From Mesodorylaimus sp. YZB2_4 (Eukaryota; Nematoda; Enoplea; Dorylaimida; Dorylaimidae): 64,000 nucleotides of DNA. The stretch lies in assembly GCA_030248295.1 (NCBI GenBank), contig JASANH010000719.1, forward strand, positions 124,001 to 188,000, in the 5' to 3' direction. The position numbers were made by a program, and so were the translations under genes. This document shows positions 52,980 through 64,000 of the stretch, piece by piece; position 1 is the stretch's first letter; every line of letters starts with the position of its first letter. The notes beneath the pieces were generated by a model. The model was not told where the DNA came from. It searched no databases and was given only the letters and a program-made list of their open reading frames with translations.

Positions 52980-55880
52980 CCAGACGCGGCGATCACGGTT
53001 CATATAGGGGTGCTTGATGTTAGAGGGCACTGCTGCGCCTAACAACAGCTGCTGTTTCGGCGGTCGGAAACAAGCCATGATTTACTAGCAGGACGGGAAG
53101 CAAGACGGACAAGCTGAATTTAGATTGTTATTTCGACGGGCTCATCAACAACAGCTGATCAGGATCGTCAGCAAGTGAAGGTGGGCACATGATGCTCAGC
53201 AGTGGCGCACGTGCGTCACCGGCACTCCTGTCCCGGATCAATGACCGATTACTTTTGGTCCCCTTTGACAACACCCGAGCACGAATTCTCCTACGACCGT
53301 ACCGAAGTGCAGAGTTTGCCCGTGCTCCAAAGTTTGGCTGGTTTGAGACAACGAGAGCTTCCTAGGCGTGGGCACCTCGTTGCACCCTTATTTTAGGCTT
53401 TACTAACAAGCGATGCACATTCTGGACTTTTAAATTACGACCGTCATAAGAAACGGGCAGCAGTGATTAATGGCGGCTGGCACGGGGCTAGGTACGCGCT
53501 GCGTTTTCCTCACACGTGGCAAAGTCCACCAAACGGATACAGGCCCATTACTTTTGCACAACACCGGAACCACCGGGTTTGACACTCGGAATGGAACCTG
53601 GCAAGATAAACATGTTTGCCTCGTACAAAGGAACTCAAAGGCGAAGGCGAAAGGGAAACAACTCGACTCGGATTTGCCAGTTCAAAACAAACCATCAGAA
53701 ATCTATCAGACATGGCAATCAGCGCATCAAGGATGCTAGGAGTGCTACCAAGTGCTTGCCGAACTGTCAGCTTGGGTTTCGAAATCTCCAAGTTCTTTAC
53801 TTTTTATGAAAGTTCTTTACATTCATAAAAATGCCTGCTTCGAATCCTGGCCTTGTACACACCGTAATGCAGTGTCTTACAAGTTTACCTTGATATCTAG
53901 GGCTCGAACAACCAGAGAACTTTGCAAAATCAGTTCAATTGTCGAACATGAAGTGAACAAAGAATGATTGACTGACAAAGGACCTACCCCAAGGGATGCT
54001 GACTTTAATATCTGGTAGACAGTTATTTTGGAAAGTCTTACTGTCTGTCCCGCCGTCTGGCATGGCAATCGATGAAAGTGACCATTCACAATTGGGATTT
54101 TTGGGGCAACTGAATGCCTTGAGCCTGCTGTTCTGTACTTTTCCCACTATCAAATTCAGTGTGACGAGGGTTCCTACTGGCACAGGCTGGGTCTAGAGAA
54201 TCTCTCGTTCTCAGAACCCCGTGGGACGAAATCGACCCTGTCAAGCAACTACATCACCTCAACATCACACTTGCAGCAGTTCTCTTGTGGTAAAAATGCA
54301 CTTTAGCATTCAAGTCAAGCTGCGCCAAACATGTAGACAGTCAAACACCGACAGGTTTCAGAGCCCACCAACCATTGTCTAAGGAAGTCAGTGTCCTGTC
54401 CAGGATGCCCTCGTGTGGGGGAGCTCATGGTGGAGAGGCACAGATGTACTTGAAAATATAAATTGGATGAGTTCTTGCGTACTCAGCCTACAAAATGAGG
54501 ATAATTGCGAGTATCACTATGAAGCAGACGTTCTTTCCAGCGGTCTTGGCGGTCTTGTGATCATAGGAAGTATCATCGGTAGTTTATGCAAAGTATCTAC
54601 TCGTAGTGCGCGAAAAGCGTGAGGTTTTGTAGCTCACGATCAACTTTGAATGTCATTTTTTAGCAACTTTGAAGACACCTACATTCAGCCCGACCCCCGT
54701 AATATGTTGTACAGCCCTCAACTCCACTGGGTTATTTTTGTTAGCACAATCACCACAGCCACTAATGGCCTACTGTCCAGTCTTCAAGTCTTGCCTTAAC
54801 GTACATTTGCGTCTTAAGTCATAAATGGTGCTCAAAATAAGCATTTTGTTTCACTTGGTTGGATGAGTTTAGAAAGAAAACTGGAAATCCAAAAATGGAC
54901 TTGTTTCAAGTACTTTTGAGCATTTGAATAGCACGAAAACGCACAGTAATTGAGTCAGCTGCTTCAAGCACATCAGGTTTGGTAAAATAGTCAAAGCACA
55001 AGCCCTTGCATGGCTTTGTTGGTGAAGAGGTGCAGGAAGTATGACGTCAAGTAGAGTCATTCCTGTACTGAATATGAGTGTGTCCTGTCAGATGACAATA
55101 AGCTTTTGTGAAATGCCAGGAGTGCCCTTATCTTTGTTCACATGTCAAGGCATTTGATCCAGGCTCATCCATCATTTGAGTGAGACTAAACAAATAAACA
55201 AATTGCACCCATCGTCAGTGCCAGTATGTGTCACACGCGCATATTTCATATTGGTTTTGAAAAAACACACGTACAGAAACAGGGACAACTTCTGACTCAT
55301 AAACGATTACATGTTCGCATTCTAAACCAACTGTTGGCTGGCGTGATTGATGTTGATCGTGATGCATCAGGACAAAAATCTTGAATTCGCCCTTGCGCAT
55401 CTTTCGTAATGAGGCTTATCTAAAAATATAACACTCGTTAATGTATTTACATGCATGGTAGAGCCTTGGGCCAAACAAAACTGGGTTTTGAAGATTTCAC
55501 GCGTGTTTTGAATGAAAGAGAAAAAGCAAAAAGTTGAAGTTTCAAAAATGGAAGAGGAGTATATGAAAAAGTTGATCTTTTTTACACCAGAAAGCGCAAA
55601 CTGCTTGAAAAAGGGCATATAGTTATTGACCTTTTGGCTTGGCTTTCATGCATTTTACGTTTCCCCCTTATTATGACAACACCGCCCTGAAATCACACCA
55701 AACACTCAATTGGTTGGTCAATAGAAATATTAACTGAATTCTTTTGGAAAATGCATTTGTACATTGCAATCCAGTTCTATTATACTGTGCTTGCTTTTTA
55801 TGTTGACATAGTATGATTGATTTGGGTGAATGTTGAGTGGAAGCCATGTGATACCACTCGCGAATGAATGACGCCAGAGC
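52980..55880. other. Intergenic region
   Basis: About 2.9 kb without a supportable gene. It includes a SINE 3' fragment at 54325-54440. The overlapping frames of 60-97 residues at 53.2-54.2 kb lie on both strands and show no domain or splice pattern. The right end is the 3' flank of the sugar transporter. Confidence 0.55.
54325..54440 (+). repeat. SINE 3' fragment
   Basis: Matches the 3' part of the minus-strand SINE at 46735-46860: TCAAACACCGACAGG, then AAGGAAGTCAGTGTCC, TGTCCAGGATGCCCTCGTGTGG. The tRNA-like head is missing. Confidence 0.65.
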
Positions 55881-55889
55881 CAGGACTAC

Positions 55890-55895
55890 TTTATT
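55890..55895 (-). terminator. Poly(A) signal of the sugar transporter
   Basis: AATAAA on the minus strand, about 95 nt beyond the stop codon. Confidence 0.65.
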
Positions 55896-55987
55896 CATAC
55901 ATTATAGAACAAAGCATAAAGCATCGAAAATGATTGAAGATGACAGCAAGGCCTCTCACGCGCAATCAGTCAGGCACTATCCTGGTT

Positions 55988-57773
55988 TTATGCAGACTCT
56001 TTCTCCTTGGTCGGGGCATCCACAAAAAACATTTCTTTCTCTTTACCCTCGTCCCCCTCATAGCCTAAGCTGTGCAAGATTTCCACCACCTTCTTGTTCT
56101 TAGTTTCTGGAAATTTCCATACAAATACTACGAAAAAAACGATCATTGGTATTATAAAAATGAAAAAACTGTAAGCCCCGATCGAGCCTTGCAAAGGATA
56201 GAAAGCCATACCCACAAATAAGGACACTACTTTCTGGGTGGTCATCGCGATGAACTGCACTGTGGAACGCGCATTTTGAGGAACCAGCTCAGCAGCTACA
56301 GTCCATTGTAAAACAGATGGGCCTATGCCGAAAACGAAAGAAAACAGGAAGCAGGAAGCCACGCTCAGATATCCCGCCCAGCTGATAGCGTACAACTTAT
56401 AGACAACAGACAAGGTCATCAGGCATACTAGGATCAAAATCAGAGTAGCCGTAGTGACCAGTAATAGGAGGCGGCGACCCACTCGATCCACGACCATTCC
56501 GCCCAGGATAGCCGAGACGAAGCACTGCAGGAAGACACCCAACGAGGCGTACTGGGCGCTCGAATCCGACAAGCCAACATCGACGAATATGCTCGTCGAG
56601 AAGAAATCGATAGCGATGATTCCGCTGTAGGGCGATGTCAATGCCACCAAAGTGCCCAAATAGGCGGCCCGTCTCAAATATACCTTTTGCCAGATTTCCT
56701 TCATTGTGACTTGCTCAACTTGACATTTGATCTCGGACTCAATTTCATGCATGCTGGCATCGATATCAGTATGGCCAAAGAATTCCAACGATTTTCTACA
56801 TTCGTCCACCTTTCCTCGAGCCAATAAATATCGGGGCGACTCGCGTAGGAAGGGGAGGACTAGGATTAAGGCCAGAGTGGGTATGATCTCGATCGAGTAC
56901 ATATGAGGCCATAGTGTCCGTGTGCCCAGAGTGCCTGGCATGGCAGCTACTCCACCCATGATAAAGCCGAGCTCGACGAATATGCCGGTCATACTGGTGA
57001 CGAAACCGCGTCTACCCAACGGACTGATCTCATTCAGGTACATTGGCTCCAGACCTAAAGCTAGCCCGCATCCGAATCCCACCAAGAAACGGCCTACGGC
57101 TAACAGTTCGAAGCTGAATGACACCTTGGATAAGGATTGCAAGAGGAGACCGAATATGGCAAACGCAGACGAAACGTAAAATGTTTTACGCCTGCCCAAA
57201 GATTCGGACAAACGCACCAATGGAATTGTACCAAAGGCGGAGCCGATCACCAAGAAATTCAAAATTGCTGACCAAACTATGCGATATGTGGTTTCGCTCA
57301 TGTAGTGGCCATAGTGATTGTAGCACGATTCGTTGGTGAACTCGCGGTAGATCGCTTCGGTCGGATTGATAACCGTCAATTGATAGCCGAAATGGAAACT
57401 GCCACCAGCGCAAATGAAAATCGATGTGAAAAATACACGCCATGGGAATGGTACAGTAATCCTAAAAGAAAAGATTAGGTCGTGATCAGGCCAAACGACT
57501 GTCCGCTGGGACAAACAAAGGGTGCTGTACAGTGGTCAAAGGAATGTTGGTTGGTAACTATGAGGCCAGGAGATACAGCAGTGTAAGGCCTTACAACTGT
57601 GCGTGTCAAGGACCAGGGTAGCCTCTGACAAGTGGAGGATGCCGAGCAATACGAGAGAGTGCAAGCGCCAATGCATAACAAGGACTGGCACTAAAAGCGT
57701 TAGATTCTTTCGCAGAATTTAGCAAGTGAGCGGCTCACTTTTGTTTTTCCGTAGATTCTTTCCAAGAAGTCAT
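55988..57773 (-). CDS. Sugar-porter family MFS transporter (GLUT-like)
   Basis: Two exons on the minus strand: 57739-57773 (MTSWKESTEKQ, ending phase 2) and 55988-57461; 1509 nt, 502 residues. Exon 1 was found by a GTGAGC donor in the right phase before the CTTTTAG acceptor; the longer open frame from 57514 reads intron sequence. Twelve membrane segments are expected. Family signatures in order: FHFGYQ in TM1, SLGRRKTF (loop 2-3), GRFLVGFGCGL, MYLNEISPLGRRG, FLRESPRYLLARGK, GIIAIDFFSTSIF (TM7; the usual QQxSG is replaced by SPYSG), VDRVGRRLLLL, AELVPQNARS, and FPETKNKK at the end. It should carry hexose or a related small solute across the plasma membrane; the changed TM7 motif makes glucose uncertain. 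Apart from one 277-nt intron the gene is uninterrupted. Confidence 0.9.
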
Positions 57774-57990
57774 ATTTTTAGTCGTTGCCGGAGAATTTCT
57801 CAGTAGCAATCGTTTACAAGTGTCGTCTGTCGAATGTACACGTTACCTAAAACGAAACCAAAAGTCAATAGAAAGAAGCGAAACGTTTCGAAGATTTGCG
57901 AATTTAGGTTTTTCTGATCGCGAGTGCAGTTAAAAGCCAACTGCACATTATTCTCGTTGTCCTCCGTGTAACCATCAGGCTATGTAACTC

Positions 57991-58429
57991 ACAAGGGAAC
58001 ATCGCCTTAAGTCGAACTTTGAGAAATCAAAAATTGTAATATGTTCCTAGGTGCAAAAGAAAGCTATGTGCAAAATATTAGAGGCGTCTGGCCAACTGGT
58101 CAGCAGTGGTCAGCGCATAAAGTCCCGAATTTTTGTGTGTTAACGAAGCTGAGCGTTGAGAATAACACGCAAAGTTCTTTCCAAACTAGATTTTTGGGTT
58201 CGGAGTTTCGAGTTTAAGCTTCCAACACTTGGGTTTGGGGTTTTTTCTGAAAAAACCAAAAAAATCAAGCAGAATTTGAAAATTTCACTGTACTCTTCGC
58301 GCTGACCACAACTGACCAGTTGGCCAGACACCTCTAATGATTTGCACAGAGCTTTCTTTTGCACCCAGGAACATGTCACAATTTTTGGTTTTCCAAAATT
58401 CGACTTAACGGTTGGCGATGTTCCCTTGT
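57991..58429. mobile_element. TIR element with about 135-bp ends
   Basis: Begins ACAAGGGAACATCGCC and ends GGCGATGTTCCCTTGT. The inverted arms extend through GTTCCTAGGTGCAAAAGAAAGC and GTCTGGCCAACTGGTCAG with an interior of about 170 bp. No transposase. Arms are around 85% identical by eye, with a short indel near the ends. Confidence 0.85.
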
Positions 58430-60153
58430 CAGCCTGACAGTATTTAAATCATCTACCACGTGGGTATGGCTGAGCTAGACATTGCAATTGGCAATGACAC
58501 CCACTTTTTTTTATCAAATTTAGTTAATGTTTGCCATTCTGTCGCTGCAAAAGGTGTATTGACTGAGGCCAGTACTGAATCAGTTCAAAAGCCTAACACA
58601 CCCCTCTACAGTATACTCACTATTTCCAACAATAGGGTCCACGAGAGAGGACCTCTTCGTGCACCCACTTGATCAAGTACTGGGCGTCACTTCCATTCCC
58701 TCCACTCCTCCACTCTCTCCCCCCCCCACACCTCCCCTCGCCCCAGTCAGGTCAGCATAACAATGAGCCATGACCAGTTCTTGATATCTATGCAGTCTGT
58801 GATCAAGCACCAGGTTGAAAAGTTGCAGATGAGTTACAAGTATTTAAATAAGGAAAAACTTTGGCACCTTTTCAGGATTCAATCCAAAACTTGATCCTGA
58901 GTAAACTAATATGGAAAGCTAAACCTTGTAAACATATCTTGTGCACAGTTTTGACGACCTAGTTGCATTCACAGTGCAGGCTTGCGGTACGATAGTTATG
59001 TGTGCAGTTCTGAAGGCGAGGTACAGGGAAGAGCTTACCATTGCAAGAAAAACAGTCAGAACCATAAAGTCAATTAAAAAATTTAAATCTTCAAACATTT
59101 CTTCTGCAGCCAGAACCTTAAATTTCCAACAATTGCAGTATGTCCACTTAAAATAGCAGCTTGCCACAAAATCTTTCATGAACAGTACTCTGACTTGAGG
59201 CGGGCAGTGAGAAAAACATGTTCATGAATCCGTGGTGTCAGATCCCGCAAATCAAAAACAATCTTTTGGAAGGATAGGCCCTAACCATCAGACCCAATTC
59301 TTCTTTTCCCAAAATTGCGCGCAATTATGGACTATAGGCAATGGAGAAACGGTAAACTCAAATCAAAATTAAAACTGTCTTGGCGCCGACAAAAAGGCGC
59401 CACCGGCGCGAGAACAGGAATGGAACTGGAGCGTATAAATTTGTAATTTCCACTGCTCTACTCAATTATCCGATTTTGCTGGCCGAAACTGTTTAATTTT
59501 CTCTTCTCGACTGGATGGTCAAGACTTGTTCGTGCTCTTTGGTTTGTAAATAAGAGTTCTTATTAAGCGAAATCTCAAGCAAGACGATTGGGCCGACAGG
59601 TGCCACAGCGACTGAATGAAAAGATTTGTTGATCGAATGACAAGTGTTTTCTTGCAGCGAATATGAACTGCAAATAGCGCGCGTCGTCTCGGCCTTTTTG
59701 CGCAGTCACACTGATGGACCTGAACAATGCCAGAATGGAAGGATTTGATGGCTTCTGCAAGGTTGGCACATGCAATGGGAAAATTAATTGCACTAATTGC
59801 AGGTCGCATGCAGGCTTTTTGGTTTTATTGCGGCCAAAGTCTTTCACTGCCACATCGACCATCCATCGAAACGCTCTGTTTTATTGACCTGAACCTGCAT
59901 AAAACCTCATCAACAGAAACGAAAAAAAACAAAATTAGAAAAAGAACAGAAGAGAACGGGAGAAAAGGGCCTACTTCTTCTCAGGGGACAGTTTTATTGT
60001 TACATACGGCTGTAACGGCAAAACTCACTAACCTGTAGAAAACAATACTATGATAATGATATCACCAAAGATGTGTTTTTTAAATAGCTCGAATGTTGCC
60101 TGGAACCGGTTTTCACTAATTTTATTTACCTAAAATGTAGTCTGCTGCATATA

Positions 60154-60241
60154 CGAGGGGAGTCCAAAAAGGTCGTACCTTGACTACATTTTAATTGAAA
60201 CTGTGCACTGCCACGGCTACAAACTTTTTGAACTCCCCACG
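60154..60241. mobile_element. Mariner-type MITE, 88 bp
   Basis: CGAGGGGAGTCCAAAAAGGT at the left and AACTTTTTGAACTCCCCACG at the right are inverted, flanked by TA on both sides. Same termini as the 270-bp element at 38265-38534, so the two are probably mobilised by the same transposase. Confidence 0.85.
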
Positions 60242-61879
60242 TACACGCACTATGGTTGCCCAGTGTAATGCATTAAAAACCGGCATGCACCCATTCAATT
60301 GTCTCCATCCTTATAAAAAGTGAGGAATAAATATTTTTTGCGTCTAACTGTCCAGCACGGACCAATCGTGCGGAAGAATGAACTTGCAATTGGCGCGTCA
60401 GACTTGCTAAGTGCAGTTTATTCATAAAATAGCTGGCTTAAAAGACTCTCAATTCAAGCAGGGACGATTCATTGCTCAAACATTCTCTCAATGCCCAGAT
60501 CATGGCAATGGCATAATAGAGAATCAGGCCCTGTCTAGCACCCATGTCCTCCATTTTTTAGTGATTGCACTGCACTGAATTCAAATGCGAACGCCTGCCA
60601 AAACTTGCACCCAGCTACACTTGAGAGTTTTATTTAAGCGCAGAAGAAATGTGACTTCCATTACATAACAGTATGGTGACCAGACAATAAAGTTTTGGCG
60701 AGAGAACTTGCATGAGCTTCTGCATATTGCATGTGCCAACCATCAAAGGCTTCCATTCTCGAATTGCGCAGGTCTATCAGAGTACCTGCGCCAAAAAATT
60801 CGAGATGCTTGTGGGCTAGTTTTACTCAAAACGTGCCTATCGCTTTTTATCAGAAACGTGTGTGAAATGTAGGTGTGAAACTATTTACTAGGACACACAA
60901 AAAAACCGGCAAAACGTAAGCAAGCGGACCAAGGACTCGTATATCAATGCGCATGTTCGCAAAGTACAATTCAGTTCTAACGATCAACGTACAGTTAATT
61001 CGAAAACCGAAGAGCTCCTACGCAAGGACTTCGAGCATATCCTGTGAGCCACAATAAACAAGAGCAGGCATTTTGGTGATCGGTATTTTGATAGGCATTC
61101 CCATATTGGTAATTTTAATGGATTGGCGGCCTCGATAAAATCATGGAACCTGAAAAGGGAAAAGAATCGATCAATTATAACACCATGACCATCAGAATAA
61201 CACCATGACGAGCTCCAGAGATTCTAGCTATTGTAAACTGTATCTTGAATTTTAAGAATACATGATTAATGGCGATTTTCCCATCCCCATTCATGATTTC
61301 CCTGCACTACCGAGGCATGTCGCTCACTTTTGAGTTGTTTAGCATGCCTTGACTCTATATAAATATCTTGTTTAGTAAACAATCTGACTGTGCTAAGGAG
61401 CAGACAATTGTTTCTGCTATGCGATAAATGGTTCGGATCAGGGTCCAGCGATCCAAGTGTGCTGCCAGCTCTGGTTCGCACCATGCGCGACGGGCGTGAA
61501 TATAGATAATATGCAAAAGGAAATAGATAATATGCACTGAGTGATTTTTGCACTGTGTGCACTGAGTGAATTTGCTCGGTGGAGGTGGAGGAAAAACAGA
61601 TTAAAATCACACTGCTCATCTCGCAACCCAATCAACCCCAGCTATAAAAACCTAAAATTGGATTCTGGACTAAATTTCAAACAAAGTTCTATTTTTTTCA
61701 ACAGCATCAAAATCATTTTGGTCGTCTTTCCACATCTTGATATTTTCTGAATAAATCAACCATTATTATGCTATCTATCTATTCTATTTATTTCTTGCCG
61801 AAACATTACTGTGCACGCTGAGACAGCAAGCCGCATAAGGTATAAGGTAAAGCATAAAACAAGAGCAAAACCATTAAAA

Positions 61880-62790
61880 ATCGTCAAAAAAAACATCATC
61901 GATGAACTTGTGAAATTATTGACTTCGTCAAAGCTTTTTAAACAGATTCCTATCTGTAATCGAGGCAAGTTCATATGGCAACAAGTTCCTTGCATTCATA
62001 GAGCTGTACAAAAAAACTTTGCTGGAAACGTTCGTAGTTTGGGATTGGGACAATCAAGTGATGAGGTTCTGTCAAACGAGCACTAAAACGTGAGCCCGAG
62101 TCCGTTTTGCGAATAAAAAGAGAATTCGGAAAATGGTGTGCACTATTGTAATATTTGTGGAGCTGGCATAATTTATAGACATTTCCTACGATCACAAAGT
62201 GAAGACCACCCCATCTGACTAATTCAAGTCTCATACGAGACGTTCCAATCTTTGAAAATCATACGCAGCCCAAAAAATTGAGATCGCTCAAGCTCCCGAA
62301 TATCTTTTTTCAAAACGGGGTCCCAAGATACACATCCGTTTTCAAGAACTGATCTTACACACGCATTGTAAACAGTAACTAAAACTTAAGAAGAGACAGA
62401 ACGACCAAACTTGCGATTAATGGCACCAATCATAGAACTTGCCCGTCTGCCAACTTCAAAAATATGAACAGAAAACTTCAGACCGTGATCAAAAAGAACT
62501 CCGCGGTATCTGACATAGTTCAAAACATGCAAAGATGCATTATTCAAAAAAAGGAGATATTTCTAAAGTCGGGACTAGGACCACAACAAAAAATCAAAAC
62601 TTGCGTTTTAGTCGGATTGAGATTCAGTCCGGCCAGCGAAATCCATTTTACACTTAAGTCCAAGGCAGGTTGTGCCGATCGATCAACATCGTCGAGTGAT
62701 TTTGAAGGAACCATTAAAAGAAGGTCGTCCGCATAAGCTTGCAGCCGAAATTCAGGAAATCGACTTTCAAAATCTAGGAATGGATACTAA
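61880..62790 (-). mobile_element. Decayed LINE (non-LTR) reverse transcriptase, C-terminal part
   Basis: The minus strand encodes the RT catalytic YADD (62735-62724) within LQAYADDLLLMVPS, followed by GLNLNPTKTQVLIF, then YRGVLFDHGLKFSVHI, VYNACVRSVLE, WDPVLKKDIRELERSQ and the LVRWGG segment. This is the order found in LINE-type RTs after the active site. At least one stop and frame changes interrupt it. The N-terminal part of the RT, the endonuclease and the tail are missing, so it is a fragment of a dead copy. Plus-strand frames over it are shadows. Confidence 0.8.
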
Positions 62791-62879
62791 ATTGGAAGCA
62801 CAACCATTGATCGAGACATATTGTGTACATCCATTCAAATACGATGCAATCCATCGAATAATCTTTGGTTGCAATAGAT

Positions 62880-63870
62880 GCTTTTCGATGCTAGCAGGCA
62901 GCGTATAGATCTTGATTAATTATGTTTTTTAGTGGGATGCTAAAAAGTGCTTAGTCAATTACCGTGTTGTATCCTTGCGCTACTTGCATTGTCTTACGAA
63001 TCCATCTCTTTGACGAAATAGTAAAAGTAAATTTCAGGGCATTTAAATCCATGAAATTCAGAGCTGACAGAAATGCTGTATGCCCTCCCCCCATATTTTT
63101 ATCGAAGACCACCCAATCACCAATATTCAGATGTGGAAGCCAGATCTGCTTTATAACACAGTCTGTGCTATCGCATGTTGGACCCCAGAGTCTGGGTTGC
63201 ACAACAGACAGGGTCACAGACAGTACAACAGAGCTATATTTAGCTACAGCGGCCAGCTCAGAATAACTGCCTAAAGAAATGCTGGGCTCAATATCGATTT
63301 TGGTCCCTCAAACAAAACTGAGCTGAACGAACCGTAAATGCCGTCGTTAATAAAATGCATGAAGCCTCGCTCCTCCTGTCCAATCACTAAAACACCGAGA
63401 GCATTGCTTACTTTGATGGTCACAATAAAAACCATTTCATAGGTCTGGTACAACGCAAAATTTGAATTTCCTGCTGCAAGTCGCTTATGGCAGGTTTACT
63501 TACATGGATGAAGAGTCCACAATTCAAAGCAAGAGCCCCTTTTTTCAACTTTGTTATGCAAAAGAGCAGCAGCTCTTGGCCACTTGTTTTTGATAAGAGA
63601 ACGATAAATTGACTAAAAAACTTATTGATGAAATAAAAAATTTCTCACGATGCGGATGCAACGCGCCCACTACTGTTCCTACTTGAGGCTTTGAAACTTC
63701 TCTTCTACGTGAAACTGTCAGTTTGCATTGTTTTGAGATTTGGAAAAAAGTCACTATTGGAAAAAACTTACCGTTTTCATTGATTTTATCAACTGATGGG
63801 GATAGCACCCAATCACATTGGTGCACAAAGTGTAAGCTGGTGCTAGCGTTGATACAGTTTTGGAAAAAAG
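62880..63870. other. Right-end spacer
   Basis: About 1 kb with overlapping short frames on both strands and no recognised gene or element. Confidence 0.5.
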
Positions 63871-63876
63871 ATTCAG

Positions 63877-63990
63877 TTTCAGTTTCAGTTAAGTTAACTG
63901 AATCTCCGAATAGATTCAGTTTCAGTCACACTTAACTGGATTTCAAAAGATTCAGTTAACTGAATTTAACTGAATAATTCAGTTTTTCCG
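63877..63990. repeat. TTCAGTTAACTGAAT-rich terminal array
   Basis: GATTCAGT, AGTTAACTGAAT and ACTGAATAATTCAGT units recur in both orientations over about 110 bp. It looks like the subterminal motif array of an inverted-repeat element extending beyond the window. Confidence 0.55.
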
Positions 63991-64000
63991 TGAAAAGCAT

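Larger units (their letters stand above)
57774..61800. other. Intergenic region with small elements
   Basis: No protein gene is supported. It contains the TIR element at 57991-58429 and the MITE at 60154-60241. Frames at 59519-60038 and 61266-61635 overlap on opposite strands and lack motifs. Confidence 0.55.

Noticed and set aside
57462..57514. N-terminal extension of the sugar transporter to 57514
   Set aside because: This is intron sequence read through; a CTTTTAG acceptor at 57462 and a phase-matched upstream exon give a better start.
62672..62908. 78-residue plus-strand frame
   Set aside because: It lies antisense to the LINE RT segment with the YADD motif on the minus strand.

Overview
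The window is eukaryotic nuclear DNA. Genes are split by many introns of about 50-100 nt. Acceptors are mostly TTTTCAG or close variants. Two genes carry such an acceptor at or just upstream of the start codon with no upstream coding exon, as in spliced-leader trans-splicing. Five genes belong to a small secreted family with repeated C-x3-C cysteine pairs that resembles the nematode CPG4/T20D4.11-like proteins. Together these point to a nematode, which is an inference (about 0.75); the species is not identifiable from sequence alone.

Layout. 1-4449: no gene, a CATA microsatellite. 4450-10009: two intronless DEG/ENaC channel genes in tandem on the minus strand. 10-14.7 kb: no gene, two decayed serine-type tRNA-like sequences. 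14779-19293 (+): a 13-exon cationic amino acid transporter (SLC7/CAT) that closes to a 673-residue frame. 22.3-30.5 kb (+): two paralogous cysteine-rich secreted genes (A, B) flanking a TE graveyard (Ty3/gypsy relic, mariner relic, two foldback palindromes). 30.6-32.4 kb: inverted-repeat elements. 33203-36260 (+): a 10-exon gene with a Tudor domain, armadillo-like helices and a C-terminal Schlafen/AlbA_2-like domain. 36457-38120 (+): Rab geranylgeranyltransferase beta, with operon-like spacing to the Tudor/Schlafen gene. 38.98-44.4 kb (-): two more cysteine-rich paralogs (C, D). C is truncated by a deletion, and its first intron holds an 884-bp terminal-inverted-repeat element encoding an intact-looking OTU cysteine protease. 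48824-49234 (+): a small secreted protein made of two four-cysteine repeats. 49.6-50.3 kb: a 760-bp element with 228-bp inverted termini. 51490-52906 (-): a six-exon fifth family member. 55988-57773 (-): a sugar-porter MFS transporter. 58-64 kb: another TIR element, a mariner-type MITE and a decayed LINE.

Themes: expansion and decay of a secreted cysteine-rich family, membrane transport (CAT, MFS, DEG/ENaC), and heavy loading with inverted-repeat elements. The best candidates for new biology are the Tudor-ARM-Schlafen protein, whose parts recall small-RNA (piRNA) machinery, and the OTU-carrying TIR element. Exon joins were made by eye and tested by reading-frame closure; all family assignments are from motifs, not database searches.
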